Below are positions 1 through 6,356 of a stretch of DNA of 14,906 nucleotides, piece by piece. How positions within the stretch are numbered: position 1 is the first letter of the stretch; each line of letters opens with the position of its first letter. Source of the DNA: JBAZTO01 sp041661865. Its GTDB lineage: Bacteria; Planctomycetota; Phycisphaerae; SM23-33. The stretch covers positions 1 to 14,906 of the forward strand of contig JBAZTO010000072.1 in the NCBI GenBank assembly GCA_041661865.1, in the 5' to 3' direction. The notes beneath the pieces were generated by a model that was given only the letters and a program-made list of their open reading frames with translations, was not told the origin of the DNA and ran no database searches. The position numbers and the translations under genes were made by a program.

Positions 1-124
1 TATTAGCGTTGCATGTTTTTGTGGCTGTTGCCACACCGTCAACATGGCCCTTGATATAGCCACCAGTGGTGATCCCGGCCGACCAGAGCAGGCCGATGAC
101 GGCTAAAATTATATACAGTTGCAT
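1..124 (-). CDS. Partial small membrane protein, probable inner-membrane spanin (Rz-like)
   Basis: Only the first 41 codons are in the window; the frame is still open at position 1. The start ATG at 124 is preceded by a strong Shine-Dalgarno (GGGAGGTG). The visible N-terminus is a single hydrophobic segment (about residues 3-22, starting MQLYIILAVIGLLWSAG) followed by a Gly/Lys turn (GGYIKGHVDG), the usual look of the N-terminal anchor of Rz-type i-spanins. It lies 11 bases after the stop of the muralytic enzyme, where spanins usually sit. Spanins bridge inner and outer membrane in the last step of Gram-negative host lysis. The call is inference from position and topology; another small membrane protein of the lysis cassette is possible, since the periplasmic coiled coil that would decide it lies outside the window. 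Confidence 0.6.
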   Translation of the reverse strand, partial: MQLYIILAVIGLLWSAGITTGGYIKGHVDGVATATKTCNAN

Positions 125-135
125 TTTACACCTCC

Positions 136-711
136 CTACCAATACAAAAATTTATCTGAGTCCGGGCCAATACGATACTGATTTCCATATTTATACACGT
201 TCCAAGAATATTCATAATTTATCTCACAGGCGTCAATCTTCTGTCCGTTTGAGAACGTAATTACCTTCCGACGACATTCAGACCTTGCCTTACTCCATTC
301 AGGTGATCCGGCACGCTCTATCTCTTTCAAGACCAGCCGACCGCCGTTGTAAATCTGCCAGGCGATCCATAACTTTTTCGGCTTGGCCTGGTTCCACGAG
401 TCCTTGTTGATTAGTGCCTGGCCACGGAGTTGGTTTTTTATCCCGGCCATATTAGTGATGCCGTTCTTTTTAAGGAATTTGCCCCATACTTTCCAGGTGA
501 TCTGAGCCACACCTTGCGAGCCGACACCATCATTGCTGATTATATTCCTACACCCGCTCTCTTGCTGTAATTGGCCCACTGCGTACCAATAAGGGTAATC
601 TGGGCCGAACTCCCGGAAATGCTCGGTGCGGACGTTTTGGGCGTATTGCAGGCACCGTCCGGCACAAGCTGGTTCAGCCGCCAAGAGAATAGCAATAAAC
701 AAATACCACAT
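136..711 (-). CDS. Secreted SLT-type lytic transglycosylase, phage endolysin
   Basis: A protein of 191 residues with a short export signal (MWYLFIAILLAAEPACA, probable cut after ACA at residue 17) and a lysozyme-like SLT fold. Visible motifs are the catalytic Glu51 in QQESGC, the G-S-Q-G-V-A-Q-I-T strand at 64-72 and the W-Q-I-Y-N-G-G block at about 118-124, the typical third SLT motif. It would cleave peptidoglycan glycan strands in the periplasm. The signal sequence suggests export by the host Sec system, so the holin would act by timing or by depolarising the membrane rather than by forming the exit hole. Cys residues at 14, 20, 54, 146 and 162 may form disulfides after export. The start lies inside the 3' end of the upstream holin gene (38-base overlap), with a GAGG about 10 bases upstream. 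A virion-associated transglycosylase is less likely because of the signal peptide. Confidence 0.85.
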   Translation of the reverse strand: MWYLFIAILLAAEPACAGRCLQYAQNVRTEHFREFGPDYPYWYAVGQLQQESGCRNIISNDGVGSQGVAQITWKVWGKFLKKNGITNMAGIKNQLRGQALINKDSWNQAKPKKLWIAWQIYNGGRLVLKEIERAGSPEWSKARSECRRKVITFSNGQKIDACEINYEYSWNVYKYGNQYRIGPDSDKFLYW

Positions 712-937
712 ATAGTGAGATCCTCATTACATGAACGGGCTTGAAATCTTCATGCCAATCAACAGTGGGAAATGCCATCTTCCCGGCAATGTGGGCGTGG
801 ACGAAGGCCAGAGACACCAAGACGGCCTTAAATGACAGAAGTTGCAACGATGGTGGCAGCGGTGCCAGCGGGACAAGAACGATCAGGCTAAGCGCGGCAA
901 TGGCCGAGACAATCACCCTCAATATTTGCTCAATCAT
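674..937 (-). CDS. Probable three-TM holin
   Basis: An 87-residue protein with three hydrophobic segments (about residues 5-25, 31-50 and 68-85), separated by a short Pro-rich turn and a charged loop (F-P-T-V-D-W-H-E-D). Size, topology and place directly before a secreted muralytic enzyme fit a class I holin, which accumulates in the inner membrane and triggers lysis at a set time. The start ATG overlaps the stop of the 69-aa gene by 8 bases and has GGTGAG upstream. No holin family is recognised with certainty from sequence alone; an antiholin or another lysis-accessory membrane protein would look similar. Confidence 0.62.
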   Translation of the reverse strand: MIEQILRVIVSAIAALSLIVLVPLAPLPPSLQLLSFKAVLVSLAFVHAHIAGKMAFPTVDWHEDFKPVHVMRISLYVVFVYCYSLGG

Positions 938-1139
938 GTTTGCTCACCGTATCACAGCCCTTGATGTTGTGGACTGTCTCCACCCTTGTCAGCCGGGTAT
1001 CAGTCTTCCCATACTTTTCATATAAATCCTTTATGCTCTGCTCGAATCCCGTCAATGCTCTGCGGAATGTCCATACCGCATAGGCCATCAGAATTCCTAT
1101 CAGCCATTGCACAAAGTTTATGTCCTTCAGGATGTCCAT
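930..1139 (-). CDS. Small membrane protein with coiled coil, lysis cassette
   Basis: A 69-residue protein with one N-terminal transmembrane segment (about residues 9-26, F-V-Q-W-L-I-G-I-L-M-A-Y) followed by a charged, probably coiled-coil stretch (about 28-58, with IKDLYEKYGK and TRLTRVE). Proteins of this shape are frequent next to holins, where they act as holin partners or antiholins, but the known XhlA family carries its membrane helix at the C-terminus, so I do not assign it there. AAAAGG lies about 8 bases before the ATG. Its end overlaps the holin-like gene, which points to translational coupling. Function is inferred from position only. Confidence 0.55.
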   Translation of the reverse strand: MDILKDINFVQWLIGILMAYAVWTFRRALTGFEQSIKDLYEKYGKTDTRLTRVETVHNIKGCDTVSKHD

Positions 1140-1153
1140 GGGGTTGCCTTTTC

Positions 1154-2209
1154 TTAATGGGTTGCGGGGTTTAGAAACTGTTTAACAATCTCGGCCTCAA
1201 ACATATTGAAAAACGGATCAGCCTCATTATCAAATCGCTGATCAAGTGTGACACTCGGAATTTTGTACGAAATATACCTGTAAGTTATAGTGTGAGACCA
1301 AAGATTGTATGCGGGTCGCCAGAGCATGGCTGTTTTGCTTGAAACCTTTGCCGCATCAAACCAATTTCCTGTTGTCGCATACCCTCCAGAGATTCCACTC
1401 AAAGAGCTGGCGTCTTCGTACATGCCAAACAACGGTGCGGATTGAAACACGAACCCCCCGTCATTGCTTATGACCTGGGCACTGCCACCGAAATCAATCT
1501 TGTGCGCCTCCAGAGCAGTATTGGTAAACGCACAGGTAGTCCCGTTTTTCAAAGTTGTGACGATGCTTTCAGGCGGAATTGAGGTGTTCAACATATGTGA
1601 CCGTCTGAAGAAAATCTTTGTGCCACTATCAAGTTGTGAGGCGATTACTTGAACCGCCTGCATCCACTGAGTATCCGACCAATAATCCTCAAGAACCGGC
1701 ACAAGGACTATTTTAGCTACACGGCCACGGATCTCATTTACATGGACATTTACCTGGGCGGCCCGGTTACTGAGAACTGCCAGCGTAGCGCCCCAATCTC
1801 CACTCATTACAGATTCGTTACGCCAACCTAAGAATACTGTCTCAGTAATTGAAATCGGGATTGAATTTAAAATATCTGCGTTTCCAAAAGGATTGACAAC
1901 GTTGAAGAACGGACAGTAAGAAAACTCAAAACTCTTGCATGCGCTGTCAATAATCGCCTGGCGGCAATTTGTGGTACCAACCGTTGACCACTTACTCAGG
2001 CCAACAAGCTGCAGCCCTTTTTTGGGTACCTCGACGGGTGGGGTATTGATTGGCAGGAAAGCCAATATCGAACTACAGGCGCTCCCGCAACTAAAAATCA
2101 GCCAGAGGATTACAAGGGGCAGTAAAATTAAAGCATTTCTCAGTGCACTTCCTTTTTTTCCTTCAGCCGGATCAGCGGGCAACTCCCACTGGCGGTATTC
2201 ATCAAGCAT
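1154..2209 (-). CDS. Membrane-anchored protein of unknown function
   Basis: I do not recognise this 351-residue protein. The chosen start (MLDEYRQWEL) has GGGGAGGA five bases upstream and overlaps the stop of the 30-aa zinc-ribbon gene; a longer frame starting at 2278 is a shadow. A charged 24-residue N-terminus is followed by one membrane helix (about residues 25-48), so the remaining roughly 300 residues probably face the periplasm. Several Cys there (about 74-100) could pair as disulfides. The motif IFSC at the end of the helix resembles a lipobox, but Phe at -2 and the long N-terminal stretch argue against a lipoprotein. Codons are AT-richer than in the tail genes upstream. It sits between tail tip and lysis genes, a usual place for cargo genes such as superinfection exclusion or host-surface modification, but nothing in the sequence proves this. 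Confidence 0.72.
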   Translation of the reverse strand: MLDEYRQWELPADPAEGKKGSALRNALILLPLVILWLIFSCGSACSSILAFLPINTPPVEVPKKGLQLVGLSKWSTVGTTNCRQAIIDSACKSFEFSYCPFFNVVNPFGNADILNSIPISITETVFLGWRNESVMSGDWGATLAVLSNRAAQVNVHVNEIRGRVAKIVLVPVLEDYWSDTQWMQAVQVIASQLDSGTKIFFRRSHMLNTSIPPESIVTTLKNGTTCAFTNTALEAHKIDFGGSAQVISNDGGFVFQSAPLFGMYEDASSLSGISGGYATTGNWFDAAKVSSKTAMLWRPAYNLWSHTITYRYISYKIPSVTLDQRFDNEADPFFNMFEAEIVKQFLNPATH

Positions 2210-2294
2210 CGCAATCCTCCCCACCCTGCCAGCCGCAGGCCGGGCACTCGCCCGAGTGTTCGGGCAGTTCGCAGTCACATACCGGGCATTTCAT
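2202..2294 (-). CDS. 30-residue zinc-ribbon microprotein
   Basis: A very short gene with a strong Shine-Dalgarno (GGAGGAGG, 7 bases before ATG). The protein has two knuckles, C3-P-V-C6 and C17-P-A-C20-G-W, the standard rubredoxin-like zinc ribbon, plus Cys8 and Cys28. Its start overlaps the stop of the 57-aa gene as ATGA, and its stop lies within the first codons of the membrane-protein gene (ATGCTTGA), so three genes are coupled. Such knuckles often occur as the N-terminal domain of larger membrane proteins; here the ribbon stands alone. Role unknown; it may bind zinc and assist assembly or contact a partner. Confidence 0.62.
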   Translation of the reverse strand: MKCPVCDCELPEHSGECPACGWQGGEDCDA

Positions 2295-2464
2295 CTTTTC
2301 TCCTCCTCCATATTAGGTTTCACCCTGTCTGGGCGGTCATTCGCCGCGATCGCGGGCGCAGCCGGGGCCATCTCCGCCAGTTCGTCCGCGTTCCAGTGCT
2401 CCTCGCACCGGGAAAACCTTGGACATTTGGACCGCGGGCATTTTTCCACGCAGGCCAAGACCAT
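2291..2464 (-). CDS. 57-residue Cys-rich small phage protein
   Basis: This frame begins at ATG 2464, two bases after the stop of the 76-aa gene, with GAGGTG about 6 bases upstream. The N-terminus carries four Cys in a tight cluster (C5, C9, C14, C20; spacing x3, x4, x5; MVLACVEKCPRSKCPRF) followed by E-E-H-W. The second half is Ala/Pro-rich and then charged (ends NMEEEKR). The cluster could hold a metal ion or an iron-sulfur centre. Coding is supported by the good ribosome site and the ATGA overlap into the next gene. The competing frame across 2337-2609 gives an Arg/Pro-rich shadow. Function unknown; the position after baseplate-type genes suggests a tail-tip part or chaperone. Confidence 0.6.
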   Translation of the reverse strand: MVLACVEKCPRSKCPRFSRCEEHWNADELAEMAPAAPAIAANDRPDRVKPNMEEEKR

Positions 2465-2466
2465 CG

Positions 2467-2697
2467 CTACACCTCATAATGATTGATTTTACCGGATAAT
2501 CCGGCGGCGGCGACGATTCGTCCGGACTGGACCGTAACCCTCGATCCCGGCGGCCAGGCGGCGCTGCTGTCGGCCTGGAACAGACGGCCGCTGTCGTCGG
2601 CCAGTTCATAGCGGCCCGGTTGCAGGCGCCGGCGGACCGTCGCGACCACTACCGACAACGCCTCCGGGGTAAAGATTTTATTCAGGACGTCCTTCAC
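2467..2697 (-). CDS. Small beta-rich protein, probable tail-tip accessory
   Basis: A 76-residue protein that starts with GTG directly after the TAA of the upstream gene. A helical start (KDVLNKIFTPEALSVVV) is followed by short strands (PGRYELADDSGRLF, GSRVTVQSGRIVAAAG) that could form a small barrel. I recognise no family. Such small barrel proteins are common among baseplate and hub parts of tailed phages. The very tight spacing (0 bases before, 2 bases after) marks it as part of the tail-tip operon. Confidence 0.65.
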   Translation of the reverse strand: MKDVLNKIFTPEALSVVVATVRRRLQPGRYELADDSGRLFQADSSAAWPPGSRVTVQSGRIVAAAGLSGKINHYEV

Positions 2698-3012
2698 TTA
2701 GCTCATCTCCTTTTCGATGCTGACGGCGGCGGTTGCCGTAAAGTCCCGGCCGCTCTCATCGAGATCGATAATAATGGAGAAAGCGGTCAGTTTTCCTCGA
2801 TAGCGGCCGGTGTCCTCGGTGACGTTGATCAGCGCGCCGGTCGGCATATAGGGCATGAGCACGCAGTTGCCGCGCTCGAGGCTGCGGTTGGTCGAGTGGT
2901 GATCGATGGCGCTGGTGGCCCGGGCCACACCGGCCGGATCGCTGGTCAATAACGGGTCGACAATATCCGGACCCTGCTTATCGCCCGGCGGCCTGCTGAC
3001 GATTATATTCAC
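2698..3012 (-). CDS. Conserved-type small baseplate protein, function unknown
   Basis: A 104-residue protein with ATG overlapping the stop of the upstream gene (ATGA). The middle and end look like a beta barrel: a Pro/Gly turn (LMPYMPTGALINV, from 52) and a G-R-Y-R-G-K-L-T-A-F-S-I strand pair at about 69-80, then an acidic hairpin. Genes with this kind of GxYxGK motif often follow tail-hub genes in siphoviruses, which makes a role in the tail tip or hub likely. There is a single Cys (50). No enzyme motif is visible. Confidence 0.66.
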   Translation of the reverse strand: MNIIVSRPPGDKQGPDIVDPLLTSDPAGVARATSAIDHHSTNRSLERGNCVLMPYMPTGALINVTEDTGRYRGKLTAFSIIIDLDESGRDFTATAAVSIEKEMS

Positions 3013-3539
3013 AGGTTAGCCTCAACGTAGATGACAACGGCTACCGGGAATTCCTCCCCGGGGGCCAGGTTCAGGGGCGGCGGCGAAAGTTTGGCGCTGG
3101 TGGCGTTGTAGTTGTAGGTGATTTTCCCCAGGCAAGGCGTAACGGCGGCGGTGAGCGACCGGCCCGTCCGCGTCAGCGCCGATTCCCGGCCGAACCATTG
3201 CACAGTCGGAGCGGCGGATGGCAGGTGCGGCAGCACGACCGGCTCACTAACTCCCTGACCGCTGGCGGCAGCCACAAACAGCTGCTCGTCGGTTTTGCTC
3301 CGGCTGACCTGGCCCTGCAGCACGACCTGTCCGGCCGTGGTCTTAATCGCCTGCACCCGCAGCCTCGCCGCATCGTAGTGCATCAAAAAAAAGATCTCGT
3401 CACCCGGCACAAACTCACTTTTAGCCTTGCCGGCGGTATCGACATTGAGTTCGGCGTCGAGCTCGAGCACAAACAGATCCTGGTCGGCCGCGCTCACCGA
3501 CTCCCCGAATTTCACAACTATTGTCGGCCCGCCGCTCAT
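3009..3539 (-). CDS. Tail/baseplate protein, function unknown
   Basis: The start is set at ATG 3539 (MSGGPTIVVKFG), which overlaps the stop of the 548-aa gene as ATGA; a longer frame from 3593 would run far into that gene and begins Arg-rich. The 176-residue protein is beta-rich with alternating hydrophobic residues (LFVLELDAEL, DEIFFLMHY, VAVVIYVEA at the end) and few helices. There are no membrane segments and one Cys. It lies directly behind the probable tail hub, so it is most likely a structural part of the distal tail. I do not recognise the family. Confidence 0.68.
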   Translation of the reverse strand: MSGGPTIVVKFGESVSAADQDLFVLELDAELNVDTAGKAKSEFVPGDEIFFLMHYDAARLRVQAIKTTAGQVVLQGQVSRSKTDEQLFVAAASGQGVSEPVVLPHLPSAAPTVQWFGRESALTRTGRSLTAAVTPCLGKITYNYNATSAKLSPPPLNLAPGEEFPVAVVIYVEANL

Positions 3540-5182
3540 GCCGCTACCTCCTCGGGATAAAACTGGACGTCCTCGATCCGGGCGTCGGTGCAAATAAATT
3601 TACGGTACCGGGTGGTATAGGTCACTTCGAGCAGCGAGTTGCCGACGACCTCGGTGGTGATCTGGCCGTCCTCGGCGGCGGTGATCGCCCCCAGTACCGC
3701 CTGTTTGTATACATGGGTTCCCATGGCGGCGATCGGTTTGGCCGTATGGCCCTCGCCGGCGATAATCTCGACCAGCTGGTCGGTGAGCACCTCGGTCACC
3801 ACCCCCTCGCTGACAATCGACACCCATTCGCCGCCGGAGGTGCGAAGGCGGATCACGGCGGCATCGTCCCAGGGCACCTGGTAGACCAAAATCTCCTTGG
3901 TGGTAGCATCGATATCTTTCTGCTCCAGGGTGAGCCCGGCGGCGGCGGCGGCCTGGTTGCTGACGGCAAAGCGGTTGTAGCCTTCCCGGATCGACGGCGT
4001 GGAATCGACCGAGAAAAAATTGTCCATATCGGTCAGCCAGAAATCAGGGGCGGCCGTAACCCAGGCATTGACCGAAACCGGATACTCCGGGCGGCAGATC
4101 AAGACCCCGGCGGGTGACGTCTGCAGGATCCCGCCGACCGCCTCGACCACCTTGCGGATCACGGCCAGCGGCGTCTCGTTGTTGGCGTAGAGGGTGGCGG
4201 GCGGCAGATACCAGTCAACCAGTTGCCAGTCCACGGTAATTCCGCCAATGGCCGCCAGCTCGGTAACAATGACCGAGGCCATGGCCCCGGCAAACTCCCG
4301 GCTGATGGTGGCGGCATACGGCGCATCAAGCCGCACCGTCGGTGATGCAAACGGCACATAGTATTCCGTCCGCGCTGTTTCCGGGCGGGAGCGGCGCGGA
4401 CTGTCGACCACCACCCGGTACACGTCGGCATCGATGGTGATGAGCAGCTCGGTTGCCATATGGCGGCACCGCAAAAAATGGGCCTGATCGGCTACATGGA
4501 TTTCGCCGCGGATGGCATAGTCAGCCTCATCGATGTCGATAGAGATATGGTGCGGGTCAATCGCCACGCCATCAGCCGTCATACTAATGACCGGCCTCTG
4601 CACCAGGGCCGCGCCCGGCGGCAGGATCCACAACTGGTCGAGCCGGGCCCGGAGGGCGGCATACTCCTGCAGGCTGTAGCGCTGCTCGGCCAGCCCCTGC
4701 AGCCGCTCCCCGGCCATAGAAAAGAGCTGGGCCAGCACCGCCCGCAGTCCCGCCGGCATGGTCCAGTCCTGGTCAACGAGCTGGCGCAGGGCCAGGGCGT
4801 CGCCGTAGCGCTGGCCGCAACTGCGGCGGAGGGTGGCGGCATCGCCGTACCACTGGTCGATCCGGGCCCGGAGGGCGGAGACATCGCCGTACCATTGCGT
4901 GAGGGCGGTCAGCAGCCGCAGGCCGTAGACCTGATAGAGCAGCGCCTGCCGACGCTCGGTAAAGGCATAGCGCTGCTCCATAGCCGCCACCATCATGTCG
5001 CCAGTCAGATTGTACGGCTGGTCAAGCACCGCCCGCATGGTCAAGGATGGCACATCCACCCATCTGGTCGTAAAGAACAGCTCCTCCGCCCACGCCGTCA
5101 GCAGTTCATGCTGACCGGCAATCGGCGGGTTATCGAGATAGTTGAATAACCCGCTGGCAGTCGTCCTGGAAAAAAGTCCCAT
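3536..5182 (-). CDS. Probable tail hub protein with N-terminal 14-residue repeats
   Basis: A 548-residue protein in two parts. Residues 53-190 are a run of ten units of about 14 residues, each with a Q-x-[YWF] core (Q55, 70, 84, 96, 110, 124, 138, 152, 167, 183). Residues about 195-548 are mixed alpha/beta; blocks such as WYLPPATLYANNETPLAVI with a following helix and a long beta-rich end resemble the ring-forming hub proteins (gp27/gpD-like) of phage tails, though this is judged by eye. Position downstream of the tape measure and before small barrel proteins fits a hub or tail-tip protein. Start ATG 5182 has an AGGG about 6 bases upstream and lies 2 bases after the previous stop. Alternative: an attachment-fibre base. 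The repeat part is unlike the usual hub and may be an added domain. Confidence 0.7.
   Translation of the reverse strand: MGLFSRTTASGLFNYLDNPPIAGQHELLTAWAEELFFTTRWVDVPSLTMRAVLDQPYNLTGDMMVAAMEQRYAFTERRQALLYQVYGLRLLTALTQWYGDVSALRARIDQWYGDAATLRRSCGQRYGDALALRQLVDQDWTMPAGLRAVLAQLFSMAGERLQGLAEQRYSLQEYAALRARLDQLWILPPGAALVQRPVISMTADGVAIDPHHISIDIDEADYAIRGEIHVADQAHFLRCRHMATELLITIDADVYRVVVDSPRRSRPETARTEYYVPFASPTVRLDAPYAATISREFAGAMASVIVTELAAIGGITVDWQLVDWYLPPATLYANNETPLAVIRKVVEAVGGILQTSPAGVLICRPEYPVSVNAWVTAAPDFWLTDMDNFFSVDSTPSIREGYNRFAVSNQAAAAAGLTLEQKDIDATTKEILVYQVPWDDAAVIRLRTSGGEWVSIVSEGVVTEVLTDQLVEIIAGEGHTAKPIAAMGTHVYKQAVLGAITAAEDGQITTEVVGNSLLEVTYTTRYRKFICTDARIEDVQFYPEEVAA
4613..5026 (-). repeat. Ten tandem 14-residue (about 42-base) repeats inside the 548-aa gene
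   Basis: Core units read DQPY, EQRY, YQVY, TQWY, DQWY, GQRY, DQDW, AQLF, EQRY, DQLW, with core Gln spaced 15, 14, 12, 14, 14, 14, 14, 15 and 16 residues apart, and a trailing A-L-R-x-x-[LIV] in most units. Several adjacent units are also alike at base level, on the plus strand as GATCCGGGCCCGGAGGGCGG and CATCGCCGTACCA, indicating recent duplication of some units while the outer ones have diverged. Confidence 0.85.
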
Positions 5183-5184
5183 TA

Positions 5185-5970
5185 TCAGCCCTGCAGGACG
5201 TCAAATGATCCGGAGATGATGCCGGTGCTGGTGGTGGAGGTAAACACCGCCATGGCCAGGCAGGCATTGGGGAGAATAGTCGGCAGACCGATATCAAACG
5301 GCGAAAAGACCTTGCCGGAGTTGGTGCTATCGGGAGAGATGTCTACCAGCCGTTTGGCAAGCGTGATGCCGAAATCCCCGGCAGTGAGAGTGGAAGCCGA
5401 CAGGGTCACGGACTGCACCGACCTGACCCCGGTGTCTCCGTCCAGCAGCGGGACCATCTGCATGAGTCCGGCCAGCGGCGAGACTAAAAAGGCGAAGGTC
5501 GAGATTCGACCGGCCACCCCGGCCTGGTTGGTATAGTTGACCGTGATATTGGCGGCTGTGCTACCGGTGGCGGTGTAATGTTCCAGGAATAATTCTACCC
5601 CGGCGCCATCGGTATACCGGGTCAGGGCCGCTGAATTGATGACCTGCTCGGTGAGCAGGGTTCCGTTCAGACCGCTGGCATGGACCAGGCGGTCATAAAG
5701 GTAGAGGGTCCCCATGGTGGCCATCTGCAGCAGGGCCCTGGCCGCATAGATGGAGGTCCCGGCCCCGATCTCGGTAAAGCTAAAGGCGCCAAGGGTGGCA
5801 CTGGTCGGGGCCTCACCCGCTCCGGCCGGCGGAGTGACCCCGGGGGCCGGCAGGGTCCCGATCTTCCACAGGCTGACAAAAACATTGGCGAGATCGGCAG
5901 CGGAGGAAATCTTGTAAAACGGGAGCTTGGTCCGGGCCGCAGCCACCAGGCCATCAAGGGTCGTTATCAT
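5185..5970 (-). CDS. Phage virion-type protein with beta-sandwich end, function unknown
   Basis: A 261-residue protein starting at ATG 5970 with GGAG about 6 bases upstream and an ATGA overlap with the zinc-ribbon gene. It opens with a helix and a PFYKISSA motif, followed by a Pro/Gly linker at about 42-52 and a long beta-rich part with the blocks YLYDRLVHASGLNG, VNYTNQAGVAGRI and DTGVRSVQSVTLSA. From memory this block order recurs in a family of uncharacterised phage structural proteins encoded near tail genes, so the coding call is safe, but I cannot give a precise role; a tail-tip or fibre-base decoration protein is the best guess. No Cys-rich part, unlike its neighbours. Confidence 0.72.
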   Translation of the reverse strand: MITTLDGLVAAARTKLPFYKISSAADLANVFVSLWKIGTLPAPGVTPPAGAGEAPTSATLGAFSFTEIGAGTSIYAARALLQMATMGTLYLYDRLVHASGLNGTLLTEQVINSAALTRYTDGAGVELFLEHYTATGSTAANITVNYTNQAGVAGRISTFAFLVSPLAGLMQMVPLLDGDTGVRSVQSVTLSASTLTAGDFGITLAKRLVDISPDSTNSGKVFSPFDIGLPTILPNACLAMAVFTSTTSTGIISGSFDVLQG

Positions 5971-6356
5971 TTATTTCTCCATTCATTGAGGGTTTTGGTT
6001 GATAATTCCGAGAACCGGCAGTCCGGATTGCGGCATTGCAGCGAGCTTTTCCAGTCGCCGCCGATATTGGTGCACCTGCTGACATTGACAGGAGATATCG
6101 TCATAAACGAGTTGCACTCCGGACATTCCGGCAGTCTGGACGGTGGTGGGGGGATAGCCTCTCCCCCTCCGGGCGCGCGGGCATTCACCGGCGGCGGTGG
6201 GGCATTGGCGATCATATTCTCTATATATTCCTCGCAGGCGGCGATGGCGTCATCAGCCGTCATCCCAAACTGCCGCATATGGAGGGCCTGGGTGTGGAGC
6301 GCCATGACCTGCGCCGGGCTGAATGGCCGCAGAAAATCGGTTGTCAGTTTATTCAT
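5967..6356 (-). CDS. Zinc-ribbon protein resembling Lar-type restriction alleviation proteins
   Basis: Start set at ATG 6356 (MNKLTTDF), overlapping the upstream stop as ATGA with GGGA about 8 bases before; an in-frame ATG at 6368 would add 4 residues. The 129-residue protein has a helical N-terminal half (to about residue 50), a Pro/Gly-rich linker (about 52-76) and a C-terminal zinc ribbon: C78-P-E-C81, Cys95, C108-x4-C113, and the end TLNEWRNK. CPxC followed by a second Cys pair and a final x-x-W-x-x-[KR] is the pattern of small phage Lar/Com-like ribbons; Lar proteins modulate host type I restriction. The knuckle spacing differs from typical Lar (x4 rather than x2), and the helical N-terminal half is extra, so the link is tentative. 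Its place among distal tail genes would be odd for Lar. Confidence 0.6.
   Translation of the reverse strand: MNKLTTDFLRPFSPAQVMALHTQALHMRQFGMTADDAIAACEEYIENMIANAPPPPVNARAPGGGEAIPPPPSRLPECPECNSFMTISPVNVSRCTNIGGDWKSSLQCRNPDCRFSELSTKTLNEWRNK

Noticed and set aside
2064..2135. Lipoprotein signal (IFSC) in the 351-aa protein
   Set aside because: The long charged N-terminus and Phe at -2 do not fit a lipobox; a plain membrane anchor is more likely.
1154..2278. Longer start for the membrane protein at 2278
   Set aside because: The extra N-terminus runs over the zinc-ribbon gene in another frame; ATG 2209 has GGGGAGGA at the right distance.
2337..2609. 90-codon minus-strand frame
   Set aside because: Arg/Pro/Gly-rich shadow overlapping the 76-aa and 57-aa genes, which have better ribosome sites and spacing.
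3009..3593. Longer start for the 176-aa protein at 3593
   Set aside because: The added 18 residues are Arg-rich and overlap the 548-aa gene; the ATG at 3539 forms the ATGA overlap typical of this operon.
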